A stretch of DNA of 64,000 nucleotides from Lacticaseibacillus songhuajiangensis (GTDB lineage Bacteria > Bacillota > Bacilli > Lactobacillales > Lactobacillaceae): NCBI RefSeq assembly GCF_003946025.1, contig NZ_RHNR01000001.1, forward strand, positions 62,001 to 126,000, given 5' to 3'. Positions 23,363-31,326 of the stretch are shown here, in pieces. Each line of letters begins with the position of its first letter. Within the stretch, counting starts at the first letter, position 1. Below the pieces are notes generated by a model. It worked only from the letters and a program-made list of their open reading frames with translations. It did no database searches and was not told where the DNA came from. The position numbers and the translations under genes were made by a program.

Positions 23363-23909
23363 GCATGTTATCCGCCAGAAACATGCGCAGTTTCCGCCGC
23401 ACCCGCTCACTCGCCCGCCGGCCGGAGTTAGAGGCGGGCACCTCACATTGGAGTAGGTGCTCAAATACCCGTAGCTCCAGCGGCGATAACATGTCCAGAA
23501 ATTCTTGCCAATCCAGGCGCACCACCATCGACCGCTCCGTAGCGTTGCGCGCATCACGCTGACCACTCTTAATGGCATCCAGATCCACGTCCGCTTCCGT
23601 CAGCGCCAGGCTGGAGTTCAGAAGTAGCCGCTTTTTGGCCAGTCCGTGGCGCACCACTGAACTGAAGTGCGAGCGCAGAATCATTTTGTAATAGGAACCA
23701 AACTGCGAGCCGCTACTCGCATCGTACATGCGGACTGCCCGCCACAAAGCCAGCTGGGCTTCTTGTAGCCAGTCCTCACGTGCCATCCCCCGCAGATTGT
23801 ACTGCCGCATAAGCCCCAATGCGATCGGCTTGTACAATCTGAACACCTCCACGAACGCGTCCGAATCGTCCGGCGCGCGCTGAATCAATGCCAATTCATC
23901 CTTGCGCAT
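23358..23909 (-). CDS. sigH: SigH-like sigma factor (ComX-type)
   Basis: 183 residues. Region 2 has LMRQYNLRGMAREDWLQEAQLALWRAVRMYD and FGSYYKMILRSHFSSVVR, the core-binding and -10 recognition helices; region 4 is short, with LSPLELRVFEHLLQCEVP and ERVRRKLRMFL. The position beside rpmG-secE-nusG is the standard site of sigH in Lactobacillales, where its homologue ComX directs late competence genes. The region-4 helix-turn-helix looks eroded and the 3' end abuts tandem repeats, so DNA binding could be altered. GGGGGAACGG precedes ATG 23909. Confidence 0.85.
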   Translation of the reverse strand: MRKDELALIQRAPDDSDAFVEVFRLYKPIALGLMRQYNLRGMAREDWLQEAQLALWRAVRMYDASSGSQFGSYYKMILRSHFSSVVRHGLAKKRLLLNSSLALTEADVDLDAIKSGQRDARNATERSMVVRLDWQEFLDMLSPLELRVFEHLLQCEVPASNSGRRASERVRRKLRMFLADNMQ

Positions 23910-24101
23910 TTCCGTTCCCCCTATCACAAGTCTGTATTTACGCTCGTAATATACAACCGCTTGCGGACACGCACCTACAGAACTGACGTCCCAAAAGTAT
24001 GGAAGGAACCTGAAAACGACACTGCGAGGAGATGCTGTAATTAAAAACTAAAGTTGTTTTTTGAATTCGCTAATCGTGGTCCAAAACTCCCCTTAACCCA
24101 A

Positions 24102-24150
24102 GCAAAAAGCGCGGCGTTGAAACCAGCTAGATTTCAACACCACGCTTTTG
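24102..24150 (-). terminator. Terminator of bioY
   Basis: AAAGCGTGGTGTTGAAAT pairs with TTTCAACGCCGCGCTTTTT; T run on the minus strand directly after the bioY stop. The stretch 23930-24100 carries the sigH promoter region but no gene. Confidence 0.85.
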
Positions 24151-24154
24151 ATAG

Positions 24155-24697
24155 TTACATCATTTTGGTCAAGCTCAGCGCGCCACTACGTTCAGCGGCA
24201 CGTTCACAAACGAGGATCAAAGCCACTTTCACCAGCATTGCTGGTACAAAAGCCAACGTTCCGGTCACAAATGCGGTTGGCAACGCCATCCCCGTGGCCA
24301 CTGCGAGCCATAAAGAACCCGCGACCAGTTGCAGCAGGCCCGCCAGCAAGTTGCTGCCAACCACAACGGCAAGGCTACGGTGCCACTTCAGGGCCACACT
24401 GATGATCAGCGGGAACAGCAACATTGCCAGTAAGTAGCCACCCGTCGGTGTAAAGAAGTGGCCAAAACCCGCCGTGTACCCGACAAACACCGGCAGGCCG
24501 AGGCCCCCAATCAGTAGGTACAGCGCTGTTGCGGTCAAAGCGACACTGGGGACGCACACCGTGGCCACCAGCGGAATGATGAACGTCTGCAAGCTAAACG
24601 GCACGGCGCCCAAGGGAATGGCCAACGGCGCAACGGCACAAATCACGGCCGTCATCATCGCGGTTAAGTTTAAGCGTCGTAGTGGAATTCTCGTCAT
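24155..24697 (-). CDS. bioY: Biotin transporter substrate-binding subunit BioY
   Basis: 180 residues with six hydrophobic helices. VPFSLQTFIIPLVA, IGGLGLPVFVGYTAGFGHF and PTGGYLLAMLLFP are the conserved BioY landmarks. It is the S component of an ECF-type biotin importer and would use the shared EcfAAT module encoded elsewhere. No BirA-like operator was recognised. It stands between rlmB and sigH, where many relatives have the YacP-type nuclease gene instead. Confidence 0.93.
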   Translation of the reverse strand: MTRIPLRRLNLTAMMTAVICAVAPLAIPLGAVPFSLQTFIIPLVATVCVPSVALTATALYLLIGGLGLPVFVGYTAGFGHFFTPTGGYLLAMLLFPLIISVALKWHRSLAVVVGSNLLAGLLQLVAGSLWLAVATGMALPTAFVTGTLAFVPAMLVKVALILVCERAAERSGALSLTKMM

Positions 24698-24740
24698 TGT
24701 CCGCCTCCGTGTTCTTACTATATAAAGATAAAGCTATGCC

Positions 24741-25649
24741 TTAGTCTTGTACCTGCTGGCGACTGGTGAATGCCTGGTACAACAATACCCCAGTGGCAAC
24801 ACTGGCGTTCAAACTCTGCACGTGGCCAATCATTGGAATCGAAATGGTCGCGTCCATGAGCTTCTGCAGGCCTGGAGAAATCCCCTTGCCTTCATTACCG
24901 ATGACCAGACCGATGGCCCCGCGGGCATCCCATTTCCGGAAGTCCTGACCTTCCATAGCGGTCCCGAAGATCCAGACACCGCGTTCCTTGAGCTGCTTGA
25001 TGGTGCTGGCCAGATTGGTCACCCGCGCAACAGGCACGTGTTCAATGGCCCCCGTGCTAACTTTTGCCACCGTGCTGGTCAGGCCGACGGCACGGTGCTT
25101 CGGAATGATAATCCCGTGCACACCGACCGCATCGGCCGTCCGCATGATGGAGCCCAGGTTGTGGGGATCTTCCAAGTTATCCAGAATCAGGAAGAAAGGC
25201 TGTTCGTTCTTCTTAGCAGCAGCATCAAAAAGGTCATCAATGCTGGCGTAGGCGTATGGTGCCATTGCCAGCATCACGCCCTGGTGATTGCCGCGATCGC
25301 TGAGCAGGTCCAACTTGTTCTTCGGGACCTGGCTAATCAGAATCTTCTTGTTCTGCGCAGCTTTCACGATGTCGTGAATCTGATCGGAGTTCAGGTCACT
25401 TTGCACGAACAACTTGTTGATGCGGGTCGCGCCCTCAACCTTCAGCGCTTCACTAACGGCGTGGCGACCGTAAACGAATTCGTTCTGCTCATCGCCATCC
25501 GTACGTTCCTCGCGCGGCGACCGTACTTCATCGCGCTCGGTCCGCGGCTTGCGGCCACCAAAATTACGCTGCTTGTTGTTCCCGGCGCCTGGCCGCCCCT
25601 GCCGGTCGCCATCGCGGCGGCGTTGCGGCTTACCTGTGAATTTCGCCAT
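24741..25649 (-). CDS. rlmB: 23S rRNA (guanosine-2'-O)-methyltransferase RlmB family
   Basis: 302 residues of the TrmH/SpoU methyltransferase class. A basic, Arg/Gly-rich N-terminal extension ([17 protein letters not shown]) is followed by the L30e-like substrate domain ([13 protein letters not shown]) and the knotted catalytic domain with motif 1 [17 protein letters not shown], motif 2 [16 protein letters not shown] and motif 3 [15 protein letters not shown]. It methylates a guanosine ribose in 23S rRNA. It overlaps mrnC by 20 bp. ATG 25649 with CAGGAC is a weak site, as expected for a coupled gene. Confidence 0.94.
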   Translation of the reverse strand: MAKFTGKPQRRRDGDRQGRPGAGNNKQRNFGGRKPRTERDEVRSPREERTDGDEQNEFVYGRHAVSEALKVEGATRINKLFVQSDLNSDQIHDIVKAAQNKKILISQVPKNKLDLLSDRGNHQGVMLAMAPYAYASIDDLFDAAAKKNEQPFFLILDNLEDPHNLGSIMRTADAVGVHGIIIPKHRAVGLTSTVAKVSTGAIEHVPVARVTNLASTIKQLKERGVWIFGTAMEGQDFRKWDARGAIGLVIGNEGKGISPGLQKLMDATISIPMIGHVQSLNASVATGVLLYQAFTSRQQVQD

Positions 25650-26046
25650 GTCCTGTTCCCCCATTTTCCACGTAATCAATGCACCAGTGTGCCAATTCCG
25701 TTACCCGGTCGTGCCGTTCAAGCAAATCCAAGGAACCAAACAGCGCCTCAAACCCAGTTGAAATCCGGTAGGTCACGACGTCAGTGTTCTTGGCATGCGT
25801 ATAGCTCTTCGCGTTACGCCCGTGCTTGAACATTTCAAGTTCCTCATCGCTGAGGACGCCTTGTTCCTGCATACCGGCAATCAGCGCCGCCTGTGCTTTG
25901 GCCGACACGTAACTTTTGGCCTTACGCTGCAGCTGCGCCGGCTTGGTCAGGCCTAAGCTGAGCAGGTGCCGGCGGATATATGGTTCGTAGACTGCATCGC
26001 CCAAGTAAGCCAGTGCAATCCCATTCAGTTGTTCCGGGTTCATCAT
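25630..26046 (-). CDS. mrnC: Mini-ribonuclease III
   Basis: 138 residues with the RNase III catalytic fold but no dsRNA-binding domain. N-terminal [18 protein letters not shown] holds the signature metal-binding Asp; [13 protein letters not shown] and the C-terminal [13 protein letters not shown] follow the family pattern. It matures the 23S rRNA ends. The start ATG at 26046 overlaps the cysS stop (ATGA), so translation is coupled. Confidence 0.94.
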   Translation of the reverse strand: MMNPEQLNGIALAYLGDAVYEPYIRRHLLSLGLTKPAQLQRKAKSYVSAKAQAALIAGMQEQGVLSDEELEMFKHGRNAKSYTHAKNTDVVTYRISTGFEALFGSLDLLERHDRVTELAHWCIDYVENGGTGHGEIHR

Positions 26047-27446
26047 TCGCGGCGCCACCTTGTCCCTTGTGCTGTATCTTCCAAAATAATCCCGTCCGCG
26101 CTCAATTCGTCGCGGATACGGTCGCTCGTTGCGAAGTCCTTTGCCTTGCGGGCTGCGTTACGCGCCGCAATTTTGCTTTCCACTTCATCGTCGAGCAGAC
26201 CTGTGCTGAGCGTGATGCCAAAAATCTGCATCCACGCGCTGAACTTAGCCAGCAGTGCTTCGGCTGTTGCTGCGTGAATGGTCGTGTTCGTGGCGTAATC
26301 GTTCATCAGCTTGGCCAAGTCGAACAATGCCGTCAGCCCGTTCTGGACGTTGAAGTCATCATCCATCGCCGTGCTGAAATCGCTGTCCAGCTGCTTGAGC
26401 TGAGCGTCAACATCCGCGTCACTGCCTGCCTGAGCATCCTTCATCCGGAAGTTCAGGGCGTCAAACGCAATCTTGAGCTTCTTAAGGTTGGTTTCTGCCT
26501 CGTCCAAGTTAGCCTGGGTGTAACGAATCGGCTTGCGGTACTGCGTGGTTGCCATGAAGAAGCGTAGCACCTGCGGGTCAACTGTCTTGATGATGTCGTG
26601 CACCGTCACGAAGTTGCCAAGGCTCTTGCTCATCTTCTCGTCGTCCTCGCCCACCGTGACGAAGCCGTTGTGCATCCAGTAGTTCACGAACTTTTTACCG
26701 GTGTGGGCTTCACTCTGCGCGATTTCGTTAGTGTGGTGCGGGAACTCGAGGTCCTGGCCACCGCCATGAATGTCAATCGTGTCGCCCAGCAGCTTGGTGC
26801 TCATGACGGAGCACTCAATGTGCCACCCCGGACGGCCGGGGCCAAAAGGTGCGTCCCAGTAAATTTCGCCGGGTTTTGCTTTCTTCCAGAGCGCAAAGTC
26901 AACGGGATCTTCCTTGCGGGCGGTCTCCGCGTCATTCACGTGCTCACTGGCCCCCTGACGCAAATCGTCGATGTTCTTGTTAGCCAGCGCGCCGTAGTTC
27001 TTCGCCTTGCGCGCCCGGAAGTACACGTCGCCATCACTTTCGTAAGCATAACCCTTGGCAATGAGATCCTGAACAAAGGTAATAATGTCCGGAATCATCT
27101 CACTTGCGCGCGGGTGCGCCGTAGCGGGCTCAATGCCCAAAGCGGCGGTATCTTCCATGAAGGCGTCAATGAAGCGCTGAGCGAGCTCGAGTGGCGCCTC
27201 GCCAGTCTTCTTGGCCCCGTTAATAATCTTGTCGTCCACATCCGTGAAGTTAGACACATAGGTCACTTTGTAACCACAGTACTCGAGGTAGCGGCGAATC
27301 GTATCAAAAGCGATAGCTGAACGCGCATTCCCGATGTGAATGTAGTTGTAGACGGTCGGTCCACAGACATACATGTGCACCTCACCTGCGACGATGGGAA
27401 CAAACTCTTCTTTGGCCCGGGTTAGGGTATTGTAAATCTTGACCAT
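26043..27446 (-). CDS. cysS: Cysteinyl-tRNA synthetase
   Basis: 467 residues, class I synthetase. The zinc/nucleotide site begins [19 protein letters not shown] (HIGH motif as HIGN), and [12 protein letters not shown] is the KMSKS loop. The C-terminal helical domain ends RWRRE. First gene of cysS-mrnC-rlmB. No T-box was found upstream, and cysE, a common neighbour, is absent. AAAGGAGGCCCC precedes ATG 27446; a possible TATGAT -10 lies about 35 bp upstream. Confidence 0.97.
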   Translation of the reverse strand: MVKIYNTLTRAKEEFVPIVAGEVHMYVCGPTVYNYIHIGNARSAIAFDTIRRYLEYCGYKVTYVSNFTDVDDKIINGAKKTGEAPLELAQRFIDAFMEDTAALGIEPATAHPRASEMIPDIITFVQDLIAKGYAYESDGDVYFRARKAKNYGALANKNIDDLRQGASEHVNDAETARKEDPVDFALWKKAKPGEIYWDAPFGPGRPGWHIECSVMSTKLLGDTIDIHGGGQDLEFPHHTNEIAQSEAHTGKKFVNYWMHNGFVTVGEDDEKMSKSLGNFVTVHDIIKTVDPQVLRFFMATTQYRKPIRYTQANLDEAETNLKKLKIAFDALNFRMKDAQAGSDADVDAQLKQLDSDFSTAMDDDFNVQNGLTALFDLAKLMNDYATNTTIHAATAEALLAKFSAWMQIFGITLSTGLLDDEVESKIAARNAARKAKDFATSDRIRDELSADGIILEDTAQGTRWRRE

Positions 27447-27740
27447 GACGGGGCCTCCTTTCCTATATTACGTTCCTTATCATACAAGACTTTTCGGGAA
27501 ACCAAAAGGTAAGCGGGGGAAAAGGTATAGTTGAATCGCGATACTACTCAATTGCATTTTGCGAACGCCCACCATAGCCAATACCAGTTATGCATTTTAG
27601 CGAATGCAAAAATTTTTTAGGTAGGACGACCACGTTGAGAAAACAATTGCTCGCTGCACGCACATCAATCCTCAATCGCTTCGAGTTTTGGCGCTCTTGT
27701 TTCGATTATAAAACGACATTCTCAGGTCGTGAATACACTA
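27447..27740. other. Intergenic DNA upstream of cysS
   Basis: Contains the probable cysS promoter near 27480-27510 and otherwise nothing that I can support; no T-box motif (TGGNACCGCG) on either strand. Confidence 0.4.
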
Positions 27741-27965
27741 GCGTTTGAAGTGGGTTGGCGGAGTACTCGGGGACGGAGTTAGCGAAAAGGAAAGTGGCAG
27801 TGTATACCCGACATGAATTGAGCCGGGTATACACTGCCACTTTCCTCGGGAGCGCGAATTTTGCCGCCGATTTTGCGGCAAAATCGCCAGTGAGAAACCC
27901 GTTAGGGGTTCGAGCGGTCCCCGCTAACGGAGTCCCCGAGTACGGAGCCAGCCCGCTTCAAACGC
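27741..27965 (+). repeat. Family-2 structured element, copy G
   Basis: 225 bp. Outer stem GCGTTTGAAG...GGGTTGGC with GCCAGCCC...CTTCAAACGC, continuing ACTCGGGGAC...GTTAGCG with CGCTAAC...GTCCCCGAGT. Inner hairpin GAAAGTGGCAGTGTATACCCG with its complement. Core: CGGGAGCGCG, ATTTTGCCG...CGGCAAAAT, CGCCAGTGAGAAACCCG, GGGGTTCGA, CGGTCCCCG. The core is nearly identical to that of copy H. Confidence 0.82.
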
Positions 27966-27995
27966 GGCGTTGCCATGATCACTAATTTTGCCAAC

Positions 27996-28020
27996 AAAAA
28001 AGCCCGCCGAAGCGGACTCA
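27996..28020 (-). terminator. Terminator of the P60 hydrolase gene
   Basis: GAGTCCGCTTCGGCGGGCT followed by T6 on the minus strand, 20 bp past the stop. Confidence 0.8.
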
Positions 28021-28040
28021 TCAAATGTCTATTTAAAGTA

Positions 28041-28745
28041 TTACTTGAACACGCGAACGCCGAAGCTAGGCATGTAGTAAGAGCTCAGGGTAGAAGTGCG
28101 AACGTTCTGGCCTGGCTTAGGTGCTTCGATGTACTTGCCGCCACCGATGTAAAGGGCAACGTGGTAAGTAGCACCACGGCTACCCCAGAAGATCAGATCC
28201 CCAGCCTTGAGGCTGCTGATGGAAACCTTAGTACCGGCGCTTTCCTGAGGAACGGTCCAGCCGCCAATTTCCTTCTTGGCTGCGTTGAGGAAGACGTAGT
28301 GCATCAGACCGGAGCAATCGAAGGAGCTAGGGCCCTTGCCGCCCCATACGTATGGCTTACCAATCTGCTTCTTAGCAAGTGCGATTACTGCGTTAATCTT
28401 GGCAGTTGAGCTGCTTGCGGTGGAAGTGCTTGGCAGGCTGATGTAGGAAGCTGGAACCCACTGGGAACCACCAAGGTTGTACCAAGTCTGGCCATCAGAA
28501 CCCTTAGCGGAACCGAATGTCTTCCAGGAAGTGTTGTAGCTAAGCCACTTGCTGGTCCGGTTACCGTTTGGGGAATCGTAAACAACAATGCTCTGGTACT
28601 TAACCGTTACGACCGGGTTGGTCGCAGCGGATGCAGTGTGAGTATTGCCAGCAACGGAGCCGGCCGCGATAGCTGCCAAGCCGATGGCACCTGCTGTAGC
28701 AAGAGTGGCAAAGTTCTTTTTGAGTGTGTTGGAAACTGTATTCAC
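28041..28745 (-). CDS. NlpC/P60 family secreted peptidoglycan endopeptidase
   Basis: 234 residues. A signal peptide of about 40 residues ends TASA-A. Residues 45-105 form a small SH3-like/wall-binding segment (VYDSPNGNRTSKWLSYNTSW), then a Ser/Thr linker, then the NlpC/P60 domain: KPYVWGGKGPSSFDCSG with the catalytic Cys, and TYHVALYIGGGKYIEAP with the catalytic His. It would cut gamma-D-Glu-diamino acid links in peptide stems. It starts at GTG 28745 after AGGGGG. A WalR-like box lies upstream at 28848-28864. Confidence 0.93.
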   Translation of the reverse strand: MNTVSNTLKKNFATLATAGAIGLAAIAAGSVAGNTHTASAATNPVVTVKYQSIVVYDSPNGNRTSKWLSYNTSWKTFGSAKGSDGQTWYNLGGSQWVPASYISLPSTSTASSSTAKINAVIALAKKQIGKPYVWGGKGPSSFDCSGLMHYVFLNAAKKEIGGWTVPQESAGTKVSISSLKAGDLIFWGSRGATYHVALYIGGGKYIEAPKPGQNVRTSTLSSYYMPSFGVRVFK

Positions 28746-28831
28746 GGTTGTATCCCCCTGATTGAATTCTGATTGATTTCTTGGTTGGTCCTTAATGACC
28801 TTAGCGATTTCTTAATTAACTTACGAGAACT

Positions 28832-28864
28832 ACTATACCCCCGCCTAATTACAGGACTGTTACA
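28832..28864 (-). promoter_or_regulatory. WalR-like box and promoter of the P60 gene
   Basis: Minus strand: TGTAAC-AGTCC-TGTAAT (28848-28864) fits the WalR consensus TGTWAH-N5-TGTWAH exactly. A -10 element TATAGT (28832-28837) follows 10 bp later; the box replaces the -35 region. Confidence 0.65.
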
Positions 28865-28997
28865 AGAGCCCCAAGGAACCGTTACACTATCACCACAAAA
28901 TCTAGGACTTAAGTCGTATTGGACGTGTACCAATTCATTATCAAGGGATTAGATTGCCGCTTTACCGGCAGATACGAGTTAAACCAATTACGTAACC

Positions 28998-29594
28998 TTA
29001 TAATTCAATTGTTGCTGAATCCGTTGCCTCCTGCAGCTTGCTGACAAAAATATCCACGGCATTTTGGGCCAATTGCCAGTCGTCATTCACAATCACCTGG
29101 GCAATTGTTCGTAATTCCACCGGCAAAACGAGGTCGCGCGCATACTCCTTGCTGGCCAAACGCTGCGTGACCATCGACTCCAAATCGCCCCGATCCAGCA
29201 GTCGCTTGCGCAAAATGACGGGGTCATCAATGGTCAGGAACATGATGGCCGCGGCATCCCCCAGCTCGCGCGCATAAGTTACGGCACCAGCAGTATCGAG
29301 CACGATGGAGACGATGTTCGCCGTCGTCCACGCCCGCTCAATCCCCTCGTGGGACGAGCCATACTGGTAACCAGAGTATTGCACGTGCTCCAGGTAGTGG
29401 TTGTTAGGAAAGCTCTTGTCACTTTCAAAATAATAGTCGACCCCGTTACGTTCGCCTTTACGCGGCGGACGGGTCGTGTGGGTAATCACCCGCGGAATGT
29501 GAAAATGTTCCTGCAAGTAGTTCTGAACGGTGGTCTTCCCCGTCCCAGTGGCACCCGTGATTACGATGATTTTTTTGTTCGTCATTTTGGCCAT
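28998..29594 (-). CDS. Guanylate kinase-like protein
   Basis: 198 residues. P-loop GATGTGKTT near the N-terminus, THTTRPPRKGERNGVDYYF (the GMP-binding motif of guanylate kinases) and LTIDDPVILRKRLLDRGD (lid region). Such genes are often paralogues of the essential gmk. The C-terminus is variable and lacks the usual AYEEL element. Likely a nucleoside monophosphate kinase; which substrate is unclear. ATG 29594 follows AAGGAGACT. Upstream in-frame codons are not supported by a ribosome site. Confidence 0.83.
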   Translation of the reverse strand: MAKMTNKKIIVITGATGTGKTTVQNYLQEHFHIPRVITHTTRPPRKGERNGVDYYFESDKSFPNNHYLEHVQYSGYQYGSSHEGIERAWTTANIVSIVLDTAGAVTYARELGDAAAIMFLTIDDPVILRKRLLDRGDLESMVTQRLASKEYARDLVLPVELRTIAQVIVNDDWQLAQNAVDIFVSKLQEATDSATIEL

Positions 29595-29677
29595 AGTCTC
29601 CTTCGTTATGATTCTATGATAAGAGATTGCCACGTGATTGACCATAGTGATGACAATCTGACAACATTCAAAAGACA

Positions 29678-30121
29678 CTACTGCGCCGCGACAAACGGGT
29701 CCGGCAGGTGATTAGCCGCCTTCTGTTGCTGGGCAATCTGCAGTTCCGCAGCAACCACGGTTTTCGCCATTGGCGAGTCATAAATGGCCAGTTTGCGGTC
29801 AATCTCTGCCAGATTCTGCATAATACGCTCTTGCTCAGCAAGAACTTCTTGGCGATGCGCCGCGAGTAGTCGCTGGCGGTCCGCAATCGAATCCGGTCCC
29901 GCCATAACGTCCGCAATATACAGCCGAATGTCTTCAAGTTTCATGCCAGTACGTTTTAAGCAACAGATTGTCTTGAGAATGGCCACGTCAGCATCGGTAA
30001 ATGCCCGGTAACCGGACGCATCCCGTGCCACAAAAGGTAATAATCCCGCTTTATCGTAGAAACGCAGGGTGTAAATTGACAGGTCGACCATGCCGGCCAC
30101 TTCTTTAATTGTGTAGGTCAT
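29678..30121 (-). CDS. MerR family transcriptional regulator
   Basis: 147 residues. Winged helix-turn-helix YTIKEVAGMVDLSIYTLRFYDKAGLLP followed by the RDASGYRAFTDADVAIL wing and a coiled coil of about 40 residues (HRQEVLAEQERIMQNLAEIDRKL). No Cys metal site in the C-terminus, so it belongs to the small-molecule or redox type (compare AdhR-like proteins). It is divergent from the SDR gene at 30206 and probably controls it through the palindrome at 30136-30155. AAGGAGAAAA sits before ATG 30121. Confidence 0.92.
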   Translation of the reverse strand: MTYTIKEVAGMVDLSIYTLRFYDKAGLLPFVARDASGYRAFTDADVAILKTICCLKRTGMKLEDIRLYIADVMAGPDSIADRQRLLAAHRQEVLAEQERIMQNLAEIDRKLAIYDSPMAKTVVAAELQIAQQQKAANHLPDPFVAAQ

Positions 30122-30132
30122 ATATTTTCTCC

Positions 30133-30161
30133 TTGCCCTAGAGTGTTGTCTAGGGTTTAAC
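30133..30161 (+). promoter_or_regulatory. MerR-type operator in the promoter of the SDR gene
   Basis: CCCTAGA-GTGTTG-TCTAGGG (30136-30155) is a perfect 7-bp inverted repeat lying between TTGCCC (30133-30138) and TTTAAC (30156-30161). The placement in the -35/-10 spacer is typical for MerR activators. Confidence 0.65.
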
Positions 30162-30205
30162 CTCATCAGCATAGACAAAAACATGGATCAAGTAAAGGAG
30201 TCATT

Positions 30206-31228
30206 ATGACAAACAATATTCTCATTACTGGGGGCAATGGTTTTCTGGCCCTGCACATTATCCAGCAGCTACTCGCTCAGGGCGACCACGTCCGGGCAAC
30301 AGTGCGCAATGACGCGCGTGCCGCGGAAACCCAAGCCACATTGACTGCCGCGCATACCCTGAACATGGCGAATCTGACTTTCGTCAACTTGGATCTCACT
30401 CAAGACGCCGGCTGGCAAGACGCAATGGCCGGCATTGATGTCGTCATGAGTGTAGCCGCGCCCGTTTTCGTAAACAGCGAAAGCAACACGAACGCGCTTG
30501 CCAAGATTGCTACAGACGGCACCCTGCGCATTCTGCACGCGGCAGAGGCGGCCGGCGTGCAGCGCGTCATCATGACTGGTAATTTCGGTGCGGTCGGCTT
30601 CAGCAACCTGGATCCACAACGGGTTACGACCGAAGCCGATTGGACCAATCCGGACCAACGGGGGCTCTCTTTGTACGAGCGCTCCAAACTGCTGGCGGAG
30701 CGTGCGGCCTGGGAGTACGTCCAGCAGCCGGACGTTAGCGTGCGGCTCACCACCATTAACGCCGGGGCAATGCTCGGTTCGGCCCTTGGTGACCACGTTT
30801 CCGGCAGTTTCGGTATTCTGTGCAGCCTCGTCGATGGCTCACTAGAACGCGTGCCCCGCCTCAACTTCAACGTGGTCGACGTGCGCGACGTCGCCAGCAT
30901 GCACGTGGCGGCGCTGAACACGCCCGCAGCTGCCGGTCAGCGCTTCTTGGCGGTAGCCGACGACGCCATTAGCTATCCAGACATTCGCCGCTTGCTGCAG
31001 GCCGCACTGCCACAGCGGCAATTGTCCACCAAAATTTTGCCGAGCTGGCTCGTGCACCTCGCTGGCCACTTCAATGCCCGCGCACGGGAAGCTGATTTGA
31101 TGCTGCGGATGTCGCACCGCGTCAGCAACCAGCACGCCAAGGACTTGCTGAACTGGCAACCGCAAAGCAGTGCCACCCAGGCAGTGCAGGGGGCCATCGC
31201 GAGTCTGATTACCAGCAAGCAAATTTAA
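30206..31228 (+). CDS. Extended SDR family NAD(P)-dependent oxidoreductase
   Basis: 340 residues. Rossmann motif ITGGNGFLALHI at the N-terminus (the extended-SDR GxxGxxG, here GGNGFLA), and active site YERSK with an upstream Thr/Asn region (IMTGNFGAVG). It resembles dihydroflavonol-4-reductase/aldehyde reductase-like proteins, which reduce carbonyls. The divergent MerR gene and the shared operator suggest induction by an aldehyde, quinone or stress signal (inference). AAAGGAGTCATT precedes the ATG. Confidence 0.9.
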   Translation: MTNNILITGGNGFLALHIIQQLLAQGDHVRATVRNDARAAETQATLTAAHTLNMANLTFVNLDLTQDAGWQDAMAGIDVVMSVAAPVFVNSESNTNALAKIATDGTLRILHAAEAAGVQRVIMTGNFGAVGFSNLDPQRVTTEADWTNPDQRGLSLYERSKLLAERAAWEYVQQPDVSVRLTTINAGAMLGSALGDHVSGSFGILCSLVDGSLERVPRLNFNVVDVRDVASMHVAALNTPAAAGQRFLAVADDAISYPDIRRLLQAALPQRQLSTKILPSWLVHLAGHFNARAREADLMLRMSHRVSNQHAKDLLNWQPQSSATQAVQGAIASLITSKQI

Positions 31229-31237
31229 GCACGCAAC

Positions 31238-31282
31238 GCAAAAAGGAAGCTCTACCGACGATTGGTAGAGCTTCCTTTTTGC
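31238..31282 (+). terminator. Terminator of the SDR gene (possibly bidirectional)
   Basis: GCAAAAAGGAAGCTCTACC...GGTAGAGCTTCCTTTTTGC is a perfect inverted repeat between convergent genes. Confidence 0.88.
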
Positions 31283-31326
31283 ATCCGTCCGCGTCCAGGA
31301 GTTAGGCGCGCGGCGGCATTATTGAT

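Noticed and set aside
27447-27740. T-box upstream of cysS
   Set aside because: No TGGNACCGCG motif or terminator pair was found, in contrast to the clear tyrS T-box.
27755-27985. 76-codon plus-strand frame
   Set aside because: Lies inside the family-2 element and is explained by its GC-rich inverted arms; no ribosome site and no homology.
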